Shown here: in pieces, positions 25,101 through 33,237 of the stretch | Layout of the letters: each line of letters starts with the position of its first letter | Position numbering within the stretch: position 1 is the stretch's first letter | Position numbers and translations under genes: made by a program | Source of the DNA: Pyxidicoccus xibeiensis | GTDB lineage: Bacteria > Myxococcota > Myxococcia > Myxococcales > Myxococcaceae | Length of the DNA: 64,000 nucleotides | Assembly (NCBI RefSeq): GCF_024198175.1 | Contig: NZ_JAJVKV010000008.1 | Span: 186,001-250,000 of the forward strand | Reading direction: 5' to 3' | Notes under the pieces: generated by a model | Seen by the model: the letters and a program-made list of their open reading frames with translations, nothing else | Databases searched by the model: none | Told to the model about the DNA's origin: nothing

Positions 25101-26407
25101 GCTCCACGGTGCTCTTCCGGAGGGGGCGGGTCATCGACCCGCGCAACGGGGTGGACGGCGTCCGCGACGTGCTGGTGCGCGACGGCAAGGTGGTGGAGGT
25201 GTCCGAGGCCCTGCTGCCCGTGCCCTCCAGCGCCGAGGTGGTGGACGCCACCGGCAAGTGGGTGCTGCCGGGCTTCATCGACCTGCACGTGCACCTGCGC
25301 GAGCCGGGCGAGGAGGGGAAGGAGACCGTCCTCACCGGCTGCCGCGCCGCGGTGGCCGGCGGCTTCACCGCCGTGGTGGCCATGCCCAACACCAAGGTGG
25401 TCAACGACAGCGGCATGGTGACGGAGCTGGTGCTGTCGCGCGCCCGCGCCGCCAACCTCTGCCACGTGTACCCCGCCGGGGCGATTACCAAGGGCCTCAA
25501 GGGCGAGGAGCTGGCGGAGATGGGCGAGCTGGTGTCCGCCGGCTGCGTGGCCATCACCGACGACGGCCGCCCGGTGATGAACGCGGCGCTGATGCGCCGG
25601 GCGCTCCAGTACTCCACCCAGTTCGACGTCCCCATCATGGTGCACGAGGAGGACCTGACGTTGTCCTCCGGCGGCGCCATGCACGAGGGCCCCACCTCCA
25701 CGCGCCTGGGGCTGCGCGGCATCCCCGCCTCGGCGGAGGTGGCCATGGTGGCCCGCGATCTGGTGCTGCTGGAGGAGACGCGCGCCCGGCTGCACCTGGC
25801 CCACGTGTCCTGCGAGGGCAGCGTGCGCCTCATCCGCGAGGCCAAGCGCCGGGGGCTGCGGGTGACGTCGGAAGTGACGCCGCACCACCTCATCCTGGAT
25901 GACCGGGCGGTGGGGGACTACGACACCCACGCGAAGATGGCGCCGCCCCTGCGCTCGGACCGGGACGTGGAGGCGCTGCGCGAGGCGGTGGCGGACGGCA
26001 CGGTGGAGGCCATTGCCACGGACCACGCGCCCCACGGCGTGCTGGACAAGCTGGTGGAGTTCGAGAAGGGCATCAACGGCATCGTCGGGCTGGAGACGGC
26101 CCTGGGGCTGACGCTGGAGCTGGTCCACGCGGGCGTGCTGACGGCGAAGCGGGCCGTGGAGCTGCTGACGCACGGGCCGGCCAAGGCGTTCGGCCTGCCG
26201 GGCGGTCACCTGGCCCCCGGGGCCCCGGCGGACGTCACGGTGGTGGACCCGCAGGAGGAGTGGACGGTGGACGCCCACCGGTTCTATTCCCGCAGCCGGA
26301 ATACCCCCTTCCACGGCAGGAAGCAGAAGGGGCGCGTGGTGCAGACGTGGGTCGGTGGCCGCAAGGTGTTCGAGAATGGCCAGGTCGGCCAGAAGGAGTC
26401 GCGGTGA
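25097..26407 (+). CDS. pyrC: Dihydroorotase
   Basis: This 436-residue type I (long) dihydroorotase has the zinc-binding DLHVHLREPG, the metal-bridging lysine/histidine region, PHHLILDD, and the conserved TDHAPH. It closes carbamoyl-aspartate to dihydroorotate. The ATG overlaps the pyrB stop, and its own TGA shares the A of the carA ATG (26407), so the three genes form one tightly coupled operon. Catalytic residues appear intact, so it is not one of the inactive pyrB-partner homologues. Confidence 0.97.
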   Translation: MSSTVLFRRGRVIDPRNGVDGVRDVLVRDGKVVEVSEALLPVPSSAEVVDATGKWVLPGFIDLHVHLREPGEEGKETVLTGCRAAVAGGFTAVVAMPNTKVVNDSGMVTELVLSRARAANLCHVYPAGAITKGLKGEELAEMGELVSAGCVAITDDGRPVMNAALMRRALQYSTQFDVPIMVHEEDLTLSSGGAMHEGPTSTRLGLRGIPASAEVAMVARDLVLLEETRARLHLAHVSCEGSVRLIREAKRRGLRVTSEVTPHHLILDDRAVGDYDTHAKMAPPLRSDRDVEALREAVADGTVEAIATDHAPHGVLDKLVEFEKGINGIVGLETALGLTLELVHAGVLTAKRAVELLTHGPAKAFGLPGGHLAPGAPADVTVVDPQEEWTVDAHRFYSRSRNTPFHGRKQKGRVVQTWVGGRKVFENGQVGQKESR

Positions 26408-27531
26408 TGACGAAGCGGGCAGTGCTCGCCCTGGCGGATGGCACCACCTTCGAGGGCCGGGCCTTTGGCGCGGTCGGCGAGACGGTGGGCGAGGTGGTCT
26501 TCAACACGTCCATGTTCGGCTACCAGGAGGTCCTGACGGATCCCTCGTACGTCGGGCAGATCGTCACCATGGCGTACCCGGAGATGGGCAACGTCGGAGC
26601 CACCCCGCAGGACGAGGAGGGCTCCCGGGTCCACGCGGTGGGCATGGTGGTGCGCGCCCTGACCGAGCAGCCGTCCAACTGGCGCGCCAAGGAGACGCTG
26701 GACGCGTACCTCAAGCGCAACGGCGTCGCCGGCATCGAGGGCCTGGACACCCGCCGCCTGGTGCGCCACCTGCGCACCCACGGCGCGCAGATGGGCGTCA
26801 TCTCCAGCGAGGGCCTGTCCGCCCCGGCCCTGGTGGAGCGCGCCCGCACCGCGCGCGGCATGGAGGGCCTGGACCTGGCCACCGGCGTCTCCACCAAGGA
26901 GCCGTACACCTTCACCGAGCCGTCGCCGGACGTGTTCACCGGCGTGGCCGAGCCGCTGGAGAAGACGGGCCACCGCTTCGACGTCGTCGCCTATGACTAC
27001 GGCCTGAAGAAGTCGATGCTCCACTTCCTGGTGGACGCGGGCTGCCGGGTGACGGTGGTGCCCTCGCACACCACGGCAGACGAGGTGCTGGCGCGCAAGC
27101 CGCACGGCGTCTTCCTGGCCAACGGTCCCGGGGACCCGGCGGCGGTGAAGGGCGCGGACCGCACCGTGGCGGCGCTGCTGGGCAAGGTGCCCGTGTTCGG
27201 TATCTGCCTGGGCCACCAGATCATGGCCCTGGCCCTGGGCGGCCGGACGTACAAGATGAAGTTCGGCCACCGCGGCGCCAACCAGCCGGTGAAGGACCTG
27301 ACGACGGGCAAGGTGGAGATCACCGCGCAGAACCACGGCTTCGCCGTGGACGACGCCAGCCTCAAGGGCAAGGCCGTCGTCACCCACATCAACCTCAATG
27401 ACGGTACGGTGGAGGGCCTGGCCGTCCCGGACGCGCGGGCCTTCAGCGTGCAGTACCACCCCGAGGCCTCGCCGGGCCCGCATGACGCGCGCTATCTCTT
27501 CGGCAGGTTCGCGAAGCTGATGGCGGAGTAG
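26407..27531 (+). CDS. carA: Carbamoyl-phosphate synthase small subunit
   Basis: This 374-residue protein has the CarA N-terminal domain (LADGTTFEGRAFG, FNTSMFGYQEVLTD) and a class I glutamine amidotransferase domain with nucleophile Cys in FGICLGHQIMALALGG and the His-Glu pair in QYHPEASPGP. It supplies ammonia from glutamine to CarB. CarB is not in the window. It follows pyrC with a one-base overlap. Confidence 0.97.
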   Translation: MTKRAVLALADGTTFEGRAFGAVGETVGEVVFNTSMFGYQEVLTDPSYVGQIVTMAYPEMGNVGATPQDEEGSRVHAVGMVVRALTEQPSNWRAKETLDAYLKRNGVAGIEGLDTRRLVRHLRTHGAQMGVISSEGLSAPALVERARTARGMEGLDLATGVSTKEPYTFTEPSPDVFTGVAEPLEKTGHRFDVVAYDYGLKKSMLHFLVDAGCRVTVVPSHTTADEVLARKPHGVFLANGPGDPAAVKGADRTVAALLGKVPVFGICLGHQIMALALGGRTYKMKFGHRGANQPVKDLTTGKVEITAQNHGFAVDDASLKGKAVVTHINLNDGTVEGLAVPDARAFSVQYHPEASPGPHDARYLFGRFAKLMAE

Positions 27532-27532
27532 G

Positions 27533-28213
27533 ATGGCAGACCGCCCTATGGACTCGCCGCTGTCACCGCTGTCGTACCAGCCGTACCTCGACCAGCTCAT
27601 CTCCTTTGGCAGCCAGGAGCCCCGCAAGGAGGACCTCCTGCAGGCCAAGGCCGACTACTTCCGCCTGACCGGCGAGGTGTTCGAGGACGACAAGCTCTTC
27701 GAGCTGCGGATGGCGTCCTTCCTCGACTACTACCTCTACGACCGCGTCTCGCCGCTCACCGGCAAGACGCCCGCCGCGGAGCTGTACGAGCAGCGCCTGG
27801 CCAACGCCCCTCCCGAGGAGGCCAACGCCTTCCGCAGCTTCACGGAGACGGTCCACGGCCTCTTCGAGGTCCGCAAGCTGGGCAAGGGCGAGGTCCGCCT
27901 GCGCGAGCTGTACTCTGGCAAGGACTTCGACGTGACGGAGCGCCGTCACATCGCCGGCCTGGAGACCGGGGACATCATCGAGGCCCGCCTCATCCCCTTC
28001 GGCGGGCACCTGCTCTTCTCCTCGGCCTTCTGCTACCACCCCCGCGTGGCGGTGAAGCCCATCAAGGCCGAGGTGAAGCGCCGCAAGAAGAAGGAGCCGG
28101 AGCGCACCCCCAACGAGCTCGTCTGGGAGTGTGCCCGCCGCGCCCTCAACGTGGAGCGCTACCGCCAGCTCCCCGTGGAGAAGCTCTACGACTTCGAGCA
28201 GAAGGTGCTCTGA
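27533..28213 (+). CDS. Conserved hypothetical protein downstream of carA
   Basis: This 226-residue soluble protein starts 1 bp after the carA stop and is probably the last gene of the pyr operon; an alternative ATG lies at 27548. It is charged and mixed alpha/beta, with LEVRK-like helices and a strand-rich centre (SGKDFDVTERRHIAGLETGD, then IIEARLIPFGGHLLFSSAFC). It has a basic stretch VKRRKKKEPER near residue 190. I recognise no named domain. The position suggests a role tied to pyrimidine synthesis or read-through only. Confidence 0.8.
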   Translation: MADRPMDSPLSPLSYQPYLDQLISFGSQEPRKEDLLQAKADYFRLTGEVFEDDKLFELRMASFLDYYLYDRVSPLTGKTPAAELYEQRLANAPPEEANAFRSFTETVHGLFEVRKLGKGEVRLRELYSGKDFDVTERRHIAGLETGDIIEARLIPFGGHLLFSSAFCYHPRVAVKPIKAEVKRRKKKEPERTPNELVWECARRALNVERYRQLPVEKLYDFEQKVL

Positions 28214-28237
28214 GCCGTCCTGCGGCTCCGCCGTTGC

Positions 28238-28266
28238 CCCGGCCCGCGCTGCCTGGCGGGCCCGGG
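28238..28266. terminator. Bidirectional hairpin between convergent genes
   Basis: CCCGGCCCGC (28238-28247) pairs with GCGGGCCCGGG (28256-28266) with one bulged base, around an 8-nt loop. It sits between the stops of the carA-linked gene and pyruvate kinase. Confidence 0.5.
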
Positions 28267-28277
28267 CGGCCGGGCCT

Positions 28278-29678
28278 TCAGATGCGGTGGATGCTCATGA
28301 GGTTGGTGTTGCCCGGCACGTTGAGCGGCACGCCGGCCACCACCACCACGGGCGTGCCCACCTTGCAGATGCCCGCCGTCTGGCAGAGCTTGCGCACCTG
28401 CCGGAGCATGGCGTCCGTGTTGTTCACCCGGGCCACCTGGTAGCCCGACACGCCCCAGTAGAGCGCCATCCGGTTCACCGTGTCCGCCTTCGGCGTCAGG
28501 GCGACGATGCGGGCATTGGGCCGGAACTCGGAGATGAGGCGCGCGGTGTGGCCGCTCTCCGTGTACGCGACGATGGTGCCGATGTTGAGCTGCGTGGCCG
28601 CCGCCACCGCCGCCGCCGCCACGCCGGTGCCCAGGTCCTCCGAGCGCTCGAAGGGGGAGTGGTGCTGGTGCCGCGTCACGCCGCGCTCCGTCTCCTCCAC
28701 GATGCGCGCCATGGTGGCCGCCGCTTCAATGGGGTGGCGCCCCGCGGCCGTCTCGCCCGACAGCATCACCGCGTCCGCGCCGTCGAGAATCGCGTTGGCC
28801 ACGTCCGATACCTCGGCGCGCGTGGGGCGCGGGTTGGCCACCATGCTCTCCAGCATCTCCGTGGCGACGATGACCAGGCCGCCCATCCGGTTCACCACGC
28901 GCACCATGCGCTTCTGGATGGCCGGGAGCTGCTCCAGCGGCATCTCCACTCCCAGGTCGCCACGCGCCACCATGATGCCATCCGCCGCGTTCGCGATGGA
29001 CTCCAGGTCGTCCACCGCCTGGGGCTTCTCGATCTTGGCGATGAGGGGCGTCTTGAGCTTCTTCACGTGCTCGCGCGCCTTGTGGATGTCGGCCGCGGAG
29101 CGCACGAAGGACAGCGCCACGTAGTCCACGCCCAGCTCCTGGCCGAAGGCCAGGTCCACGATGTCCTTGCGGGTGATGGTGGGCACGGACATGGGCGAGC
29201 CCGGCAGGTTCAGCCCCTTCTTGTCCTTCAGCACCCCGCCAATCTCCACCTCGCAGGTGACGTCCTGGCCGTTCACCTTCAGCACCCGCAGGCGCACCCG
29301 GCCGTCGTCCAGGAGGATGTCGTGCCCGCGCGACACGTCCTTCACCAGCGACTTGATGGGCGTGGGGATGATGGAGCCCTGGCCCATGACCGCGCGCGTC
29401 GTCACCGTCACCTTCTGGCCGGCCTTCACGGTGAGCTGCCCGCCTTCGAACTTGCCCAGGCGGATCTTCGGGCCCTGGACGTCCTGGAGGATGGCCACCG
29501 GAGTGCCCAGGCGCTTCGCCAGCTTGCGCAGGGTGTCCACCCGCCTGCGGTGCTCGTCGGGCGTACCGTGGGAGAAGTTGAGCCGCGCCACGTTCATCCC
29601 CGCGCGGATGAGGCCCTCGAGGATCTCAGGTGAGTCGGACGCCGGTCCCAGGGTGCAGATGATCTTCGCCTTGCGCAT
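28278..29678 (-). CDS. pyk: Pyruvate kinase
   Basis: This 466-residue enzyme begins RKAKIICTLGPASDSPEIL, with RLNFSHGTPDEH, IAKIEKPQAVDD for the catalytic Lys, and MVARGDLGVEMP for metal binding. It turns phosphoenolpyruvate and ADP into pyruvate and ATP. The allosteric C-domain is present. The start was placed at ATG 29678; ATG 29690 is an in-frame alternative. It is transcribed alone, against the pyr operon. Confidence 0.97.
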   Translation of the reverse strand: MRKAKIICTLGPASDSPEILEGLIRAGMNVARLNFSHGTPDEHRRRVDTLRKLAKRLGTPVAILQDVQGPKIRLGKFEGGQLTVKAGQKVTVTTRAVMGQGSIIPTPIKSLVKDVSRGHDILLDDGRVRLRVLKVNGQDVTCEVEIGGVLKDKKGLNLPGSPMSVPTITRKDIVDLAFGQELGVDYVALSFVRSAADIHKAREHVKKLKTPLIAKIEKPQAVDDLESIANAADGIMVARGDLGVEMPLEQLPAIQKRMVRVVNRMGGLVIVATEMLESMVANPRPTRAEVSDVANAILDGADAVMLSGETAAGRHPIEAAATMARIVEETERGVTRHQHHSPFERSEDLGTGVAAAAVAAATQLNIGTIVAYTESGHTARLISEFRPNARIVALTPKADTVNRMALYWGVSGYQVARVNNTDAMLRQVRKLCQTAGICKVGTPVVVVAGVPLNVPGNTNLMSIHRI

Positions 29679-29818
29679 ATGCGCGCGCATCCTAGGCGGC
29701 TGGGGGCCCGGCTTGACAGCCTCGCGCTCCCAGGACAATCCTTCGCCTCACGCAAGGCGCTCCACCGCACCGGGGCGACCGCGCGACCTTTTTGTCTGAA
29801 GGTGTCGTCGCTTCAAAG

Positions 29819-29858
29819 AGAAAGCCCGGCTTCCCTGGGAGGGGGGGCCGGGCTTTCT
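29819..29858 (-). terminator. Terminator of the BFN-domain gene
   Basis: AGAAAGCCCGGC (29819-29830) pairs perfectly over 12 bp with GCCGGGCTTTCT (29847-29858); the loop is G-rich. It lies 33 bp past the stop of the gene at 29892, with a CTTT tail on the minus strand. Confidence 0.8.
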
Positions 29859-29891
29859 TGCGTCTTCTGGCTGGCTGCGGGAGACGGCACG

Positions 29892-30692
29892 CTACAGCTC
29901 GATCTCCTTGCCGGTGCCCTTGGGCGGGGCGGGCAGCGGGTGCCCGGGCGGCAGGCCCTCGGTGTCCATCTGGATGGGGGGCTCGCCCGTGTCCGGCGCA
30001 CCGGGCATGCCAGGCAGGGGCAGGGGAGTGCCATCCTCCTCCAGCATGCCACCCTTGCCGCTGCCGCCCACGCCGGGGCCGTCCTTCTGCAGGCCCTCGA
30101 TTTCGTCGCGGCTGATGCCGGCAATCGTCAGCACCTTGCGGGTGACGCGGATGCGCGCGTGGCTGGTGAGCGCCATGGCGATGGAGTCCGAGGGGCGCGC
30201 GTCCAGCGTCATCTTGCGCTTGCCCTGCTCCAGGAAGACGCGGCCGGAGTAGACGTTGTCGCGCAGGTCGTCGATGCGGACCTCGGTGACCTTGCCGCCC
30301 AGCTGCTTCACCACGTCGTCCAGCAGGTCCTGGGCGAGCGGCTGAGGCGGGTCGCGGTCGGCCAGCCGGAAGGCGATGGAGACGGCCGAGGCCTCGTCCA
30401 CGAAGACGGGCAGGACGATGGCGCGGTCCTTGGTGGTGAGCACGACGGCGTGCGTCTGCGCTTCGACCAGGGGGACGACGTCCTGCACCTCGAGCTCCAC
30501 GAGCTCGGCGCAGGCCTTGGGGTCGTCACCCTTGGCGGTGATGCAGGGTTGACCGACCGCCGGTGTCACGGCGGAGGCGGCGATGGCTCCGGATGAAGGC
30601 CCGAACGCGGGTAGGAGCAGCAGCCCTCCCAGCGCCAGGAACACAGCCGACAAGGGGGCGACGAAGAGGGCGGCGCGGTTGGGCGTTTTCAC
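29892..30692 (-). CDS. Bifunctional nuclease (BFN/DUF151) domain protein, membrane-anchored or exported
   Basis: This 266-residue protein has an N-terminal hydrophobic helix at about 8-32 (signal or anchor). The BFN/DUF151 domain at about 70-195 contains LTTKDRAIVLPVFVDEASA and LDARPSDSIAMALTSHARI, the family's hallmark RPSDAIALA-like motif. The C-terminus is a Gly/Pro-rich linker. Some plant members have DNase/RNase activity; the bacterial role is unclear. The presence of an export signal on a BFN domain is notable. Confidence 0.85.
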   Translation of the reverse strand: MKTPNRAALFVAPLSAVFLALGGLLLLPAFGPSSGAIAASAVTPAVGQPCITAKGDDPKACAELVELEVQDVVPLVEAQTHAVVLTTKDRAIVLPVFVDEASAVSIAFRLADRDPPQPLAQDLLDDVVKQLGGKVTEVRIDDLRDNVYSGRVFLEQGKRKMTLDARPSDSIAMALTSHARIRVTRKVLTIAGISRDEIEGLQKDGPGVGGSGKGGMLEEDGTPLPLPGMPGAPDTGEPPIQMDTEGLPPGHPLPAPPKGTGKEIEL

Positions 30693-30766
30693 ACCTCTAA
30701 GCTACGCACCCGGTACCCCCCCGGGAGGGTACGGCTCCGGGCCCGCCCTTCCCGCGCGGGAGGCCC

Positions 30767-30785
30767 GCCCTCCGGGTCGGAGGGC
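30767..30785 (-). terminator. Hairpin after the acidic zinc-ribbon gene
   Basis: GCCCTCC (30767-30773) pairs with GGAGGGC (30779-30785) around a 5-nt loop, about 35 bp beyond the stop of the acidic-tailed gene. Flanking G/C-rich arms can extend the stem. Confidence 0.5.
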
Positions 30786-30820
30786 AGGCGGGCGGGCGTG
30801 GGAGTCAGTGCTTCACGGCA

Positions 30821-31186
30821 TCAACGACGGTCATCGTCCTCGTCGTCGTCGTCGTAGTCCTCCTCGTCGTCGACGTCCTCGTCCTCGTCCTCGTCGAGGT
30901 CGTCATCCTCCTCGGACTCCTCCTCGTCCTCGTCGTCGTCCTCCTCGTCGTCGAGGGTGTCCTCCACGTCCACGGACTCGAGCGTCATGGACACGGCGAA
31001 CTTCTTGTCGAGCGCGGCAATCTGCGCGCGCATCTCCGTGAGCGCCGCGACGAAGTCCTCCGACAGGTTGGCGGGCGCCTTCGCGTCGCAGTGGGGACAG
31101 ACGAGCTTCTCCGTCCCCTCGATGAGATCCTGGGCGTCCAGCTCGAAGCTCGCCTCGCACTTCTGGCAGGTGAAGTCGATGCTCAT
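30821..31186 (-). CDS. Zinc-ribbon protein with long acidic tail
   Basis: This 121-residue protein is read from ATG 31186. Residues 1-40 form a zinc ribbon with two Cys pairs (FTCQKCEASF and LVCPHCDAKA). A short helix follows (VAALTEMRAQIAALDKKF), and the last 50 residues are almost all Asp and Glu, ending DDDRR. The DNA there is a run of GAC/GAG/GAA codons. It is cytoplasmic. Such acidic tails can mimic DNA or bind basic proteins; function unknown. Divergent from the acyl-CoA synthetase. Confidence 0.88.
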   Translation of the reverse strand: MSIDFTCQKCEASFELDAQDLIEGTEKLVCPHCDAKAPANLSEDFVAALTEMRAQIAALDKKFAVSMTLESVDVEDTLDDEEDDDEDEEESEEDDDLDEDEDEDVDDEEDYDDDDEDDDRR

Positions 31187-31284
31187 GGTCGGGCGCGGCA
31201 TACAAAGCCCTCCAACCGCCTGTCAACGTCGGATACGCGCACCTTGGCTGGCGGGCCCCTCCGGGCATCCGGTAGCTTCCGGCC

Positions 31285-33102
31285 ATGGAACTTCCGAAGA
31301 CCGTCGTTCACGCGCTCCATGACCGGGCCACACAGCAGGATCAGCAGCCCGCCATGTGGACGCGCCGGGGTGGCGCCTATGTGCCCACCTCGTGGTCCGA
31401 GTACGCCCAGCGGGTCCGCCGCTTCGGCCTGGGACTGCACGCCCTGGGGTTCGAGGCCGGTCAGCCGGTGGGCATCCTCAGCTTCAACCGCGAGGAGTGG
31501 CATGTCGCTGCCCTGGCGACCATCGCCCTGGGCGGGGTGCCGGTGGGCCTGTACACCACCAGCTCCCTGGAGCAGCTCGAGTACATCCTGGGCCACTGTG
31601 AGGCCACCGTCCTCGTGGTGGAGAACGAGAAGCACCTGCGCACCGGCCTGGCCCTGCGCGCGAAGCTGCCCAAGCTGCGCCACGTCATCGTCATGGACGC
31701 CCCGTCGCCCCTCCCGGAGGGCGTGCTGACGTATGCGGACGTCCTGGCGCGCGGCACCGGCGTGGACGAGGGGCCCTACTGGGACAGCGTCAACGCGCTC
31801 CAGTCGGAGGCGATGGGCACCCTCATCTACACGTCCGGGACGACGGGCCACCCCAAGGGGGTGATGCTCAGCCACCACAACCTGACGTGGACGGCGAAGC
31901 AGCTCGTCGACTCGGTGGAGTTCGGCCGGCACAACCCGTCCTCGCTGGTGTCCTACCTGCCGCTGTCCCACATCGCGGAGCAGATCATCTCCCTGCACGG
32001 TCCGCTGCTGAAGGGCATCCAGGTCTACTTCGCGGAGTCGGTGGACACGATGCCCAACACCCTGAAGGAGGTGCACCCCACCTTCTTCTTCGGCGTGCCC
32101 CGCGTGTGGGAGAAGTTCAAGGCGAAGGCGGAGGCGGGGCTGAACTCGCAGCCGCCCCTGAAGCGCAAGCTGGTGGCCTGGGCCCGGAGCGTCGCCGCCG
32201 AGCGCCATGAGCGTGCCATGCGCCACGAGCGCCTGCCGGTGCTGCTGGAGGCGCAGTACCGCCTGGCGCAGAAGCTGGTGTTCGCCCCGCTGAAGGCGCG
32301 CATCGGCATGGACCGGGTGGAGTTCTTCGCCACCGCGGCGGCGCCCATCGGCCGGGACGTGCTGGACTTCTTCGCCTCCATCGACATGGTCCTCCACGAG
32401 GTGTGGGGCATGACGGAGGTGTCGGGCCCGGGCACGGTGAACACCGAGGAGCACACCCGCCTGGGCACGGTGGGCCGCGCGATGATGGGCACGGAGCTGC
32501 GCATCGCGGAGGACGGCGAAATCCTCATGCGCGGCGGCAACGTCTGCATGGGCTACTACAAGAACCCGGAGGCCACCGCGGAGCTGCTGGAGGACGGGTG
32601 GCTGCACACCGGTGACGTGGGCCGGCTGGACGCGGAGGGCTACGTCAGCATCACCGGGCGCAAGAAGGAGATCATCGTCACGTCCGGTGGCAAGAAGACG
32701 GCGCCCGGCAACATCGAGGAGCTGCTCAAGTCGCTGCCCGGCGTGGGCAACGCGCTGGTGGTGGGCGAGCGGCGCAACTACCTCGTGGCCCTGCTGGTGT
32801 TGGACGGCGAGAAGGTCAAGGCCCTGGCCCAGGAGAAGGGCTGGCCCGCGGACCCTGCCGTGCTGGCCGAGGACGGGCGCCTGCGCCAGCTGCTCCAGGA
32901 CGCGGTGGAGCGCGACGTCAACCCGAAGCTGTCCCGCTTCGAGACCATCAAGAAGTTCGCCGTGGTGGCCACGGAGTTCTCCGTGGAGGGCGGCGAGCTG
33001 ACGCCCAAGCTGAGCGTGCGCCGCAAGGCCGTGGAGCAGAAGTACGCCGCGCTCATCGAGGCCCTCTACGCCGACTCCAAGGGCGAGGCCCACGCGGGCT
33101 GA
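31285..33102 (+). CDS. Long-chain acyl-CoA synthetase (AMP-forming)
   Basis: This 605-residue ANL-family enzyme has the P-loop YTSGTTGHPKGVMLSH, the A5 motif VWGMTEVSGPG, and GDVGRLDAEGYVSITGRKKE with the hinge. The C-terminal catalytic region reads TSGGKKTAPGNIEELLKSL. The length and the FFGVPRVWEKF segment are typical of FAA1/FadD15-type enzymes that activate long-chain fatty acids for lipid synthesis or beta-oxidation. It is a single gene, with convergent citrate synthase downstream. Confidence 0.92.
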   Translation: MELPKTVVHALHDRATQQDQQPAMWTRRGGAYVPTSWSEYAQRVRRFGLGLHALGFEAGQPVGILSFNREEWHVAALATIALGGVPVGLYTTSSLEQLEYILGHCEATVLVVENEKHLRTGLALRAKLPKLRHVIVMDAPSPLPEGVLTYADVLARGTGVDEGPYWDSVNALQSEAMGTLIYTSGTTGHPKGVMLSHHNLTWTAKQLVDSVEFGRHNPSSLVSYLPLSHIAEQIISLHGPLLKGIQVYFAESVDTMPNTLKEVHPTFFFGVPRVWEKFKAKAEAGLNSQPPLKRKLVAWARSVAAERHERAMRHERLPVLLEAQYRLAQKLVFAPLKARIGMDRVEFFATAAAPIGRDVLDFFASIDMVLHEVWGMTEVSGPGTVNTEEHTRLGTVGRAMMGTELRIAEDGEILMRGGNVCMGYYKNPEATAELLEDGWLHTGDVGRLDAEGYVSITGRKKEIIVTSGGKKTAPGNIEELLKSLPGVGNALVVGERRNYLVALLVLDGEKVKALAQEKGWPADPAVLAEDGRLRQLLQDAVERDVNPKLSRFETIKKFAVVATEFSVEGGELTPKLSVRRKAVEQKYAALIEALYADSKGEAHAG

Positions 33103-33157
33103 GGCGCGGAGGCCGCGAGCCTCCGGGGCGCTGGAGCCTCGGGGGGCGCAAGAAGCA

Positions 33158-33195
33158 GAAGGGGCGGGGAACCTTCTTCGGTTCCTCGCCCCTTC
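33158..33195. terminator. Strong hairpin between convergent acyl-CoA synthetase and citrate synthase genes
   Basis: A 16-bp stem (33158-33173 with 33180-33195, one G-T wobble) closes a TTCTTC loop. There is no clear U tract. The position between two convergent stops suggests bidirectional termination. Confidence 0.65.
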
Positions 33196-33237
33196 GCGCT
33201 TCAGGGAATGGCCGTTGCTGACGTCAGGAGGCGCGGA

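Noticed and set aside
30821..30960. A microsatellite or frameshift artefact in the GAC/GAG-rich stretch
   Set aside because: The reading frame stays open to a stop and the codons are mixed GAC, GAG and GAA, not a pure tandem repeat.
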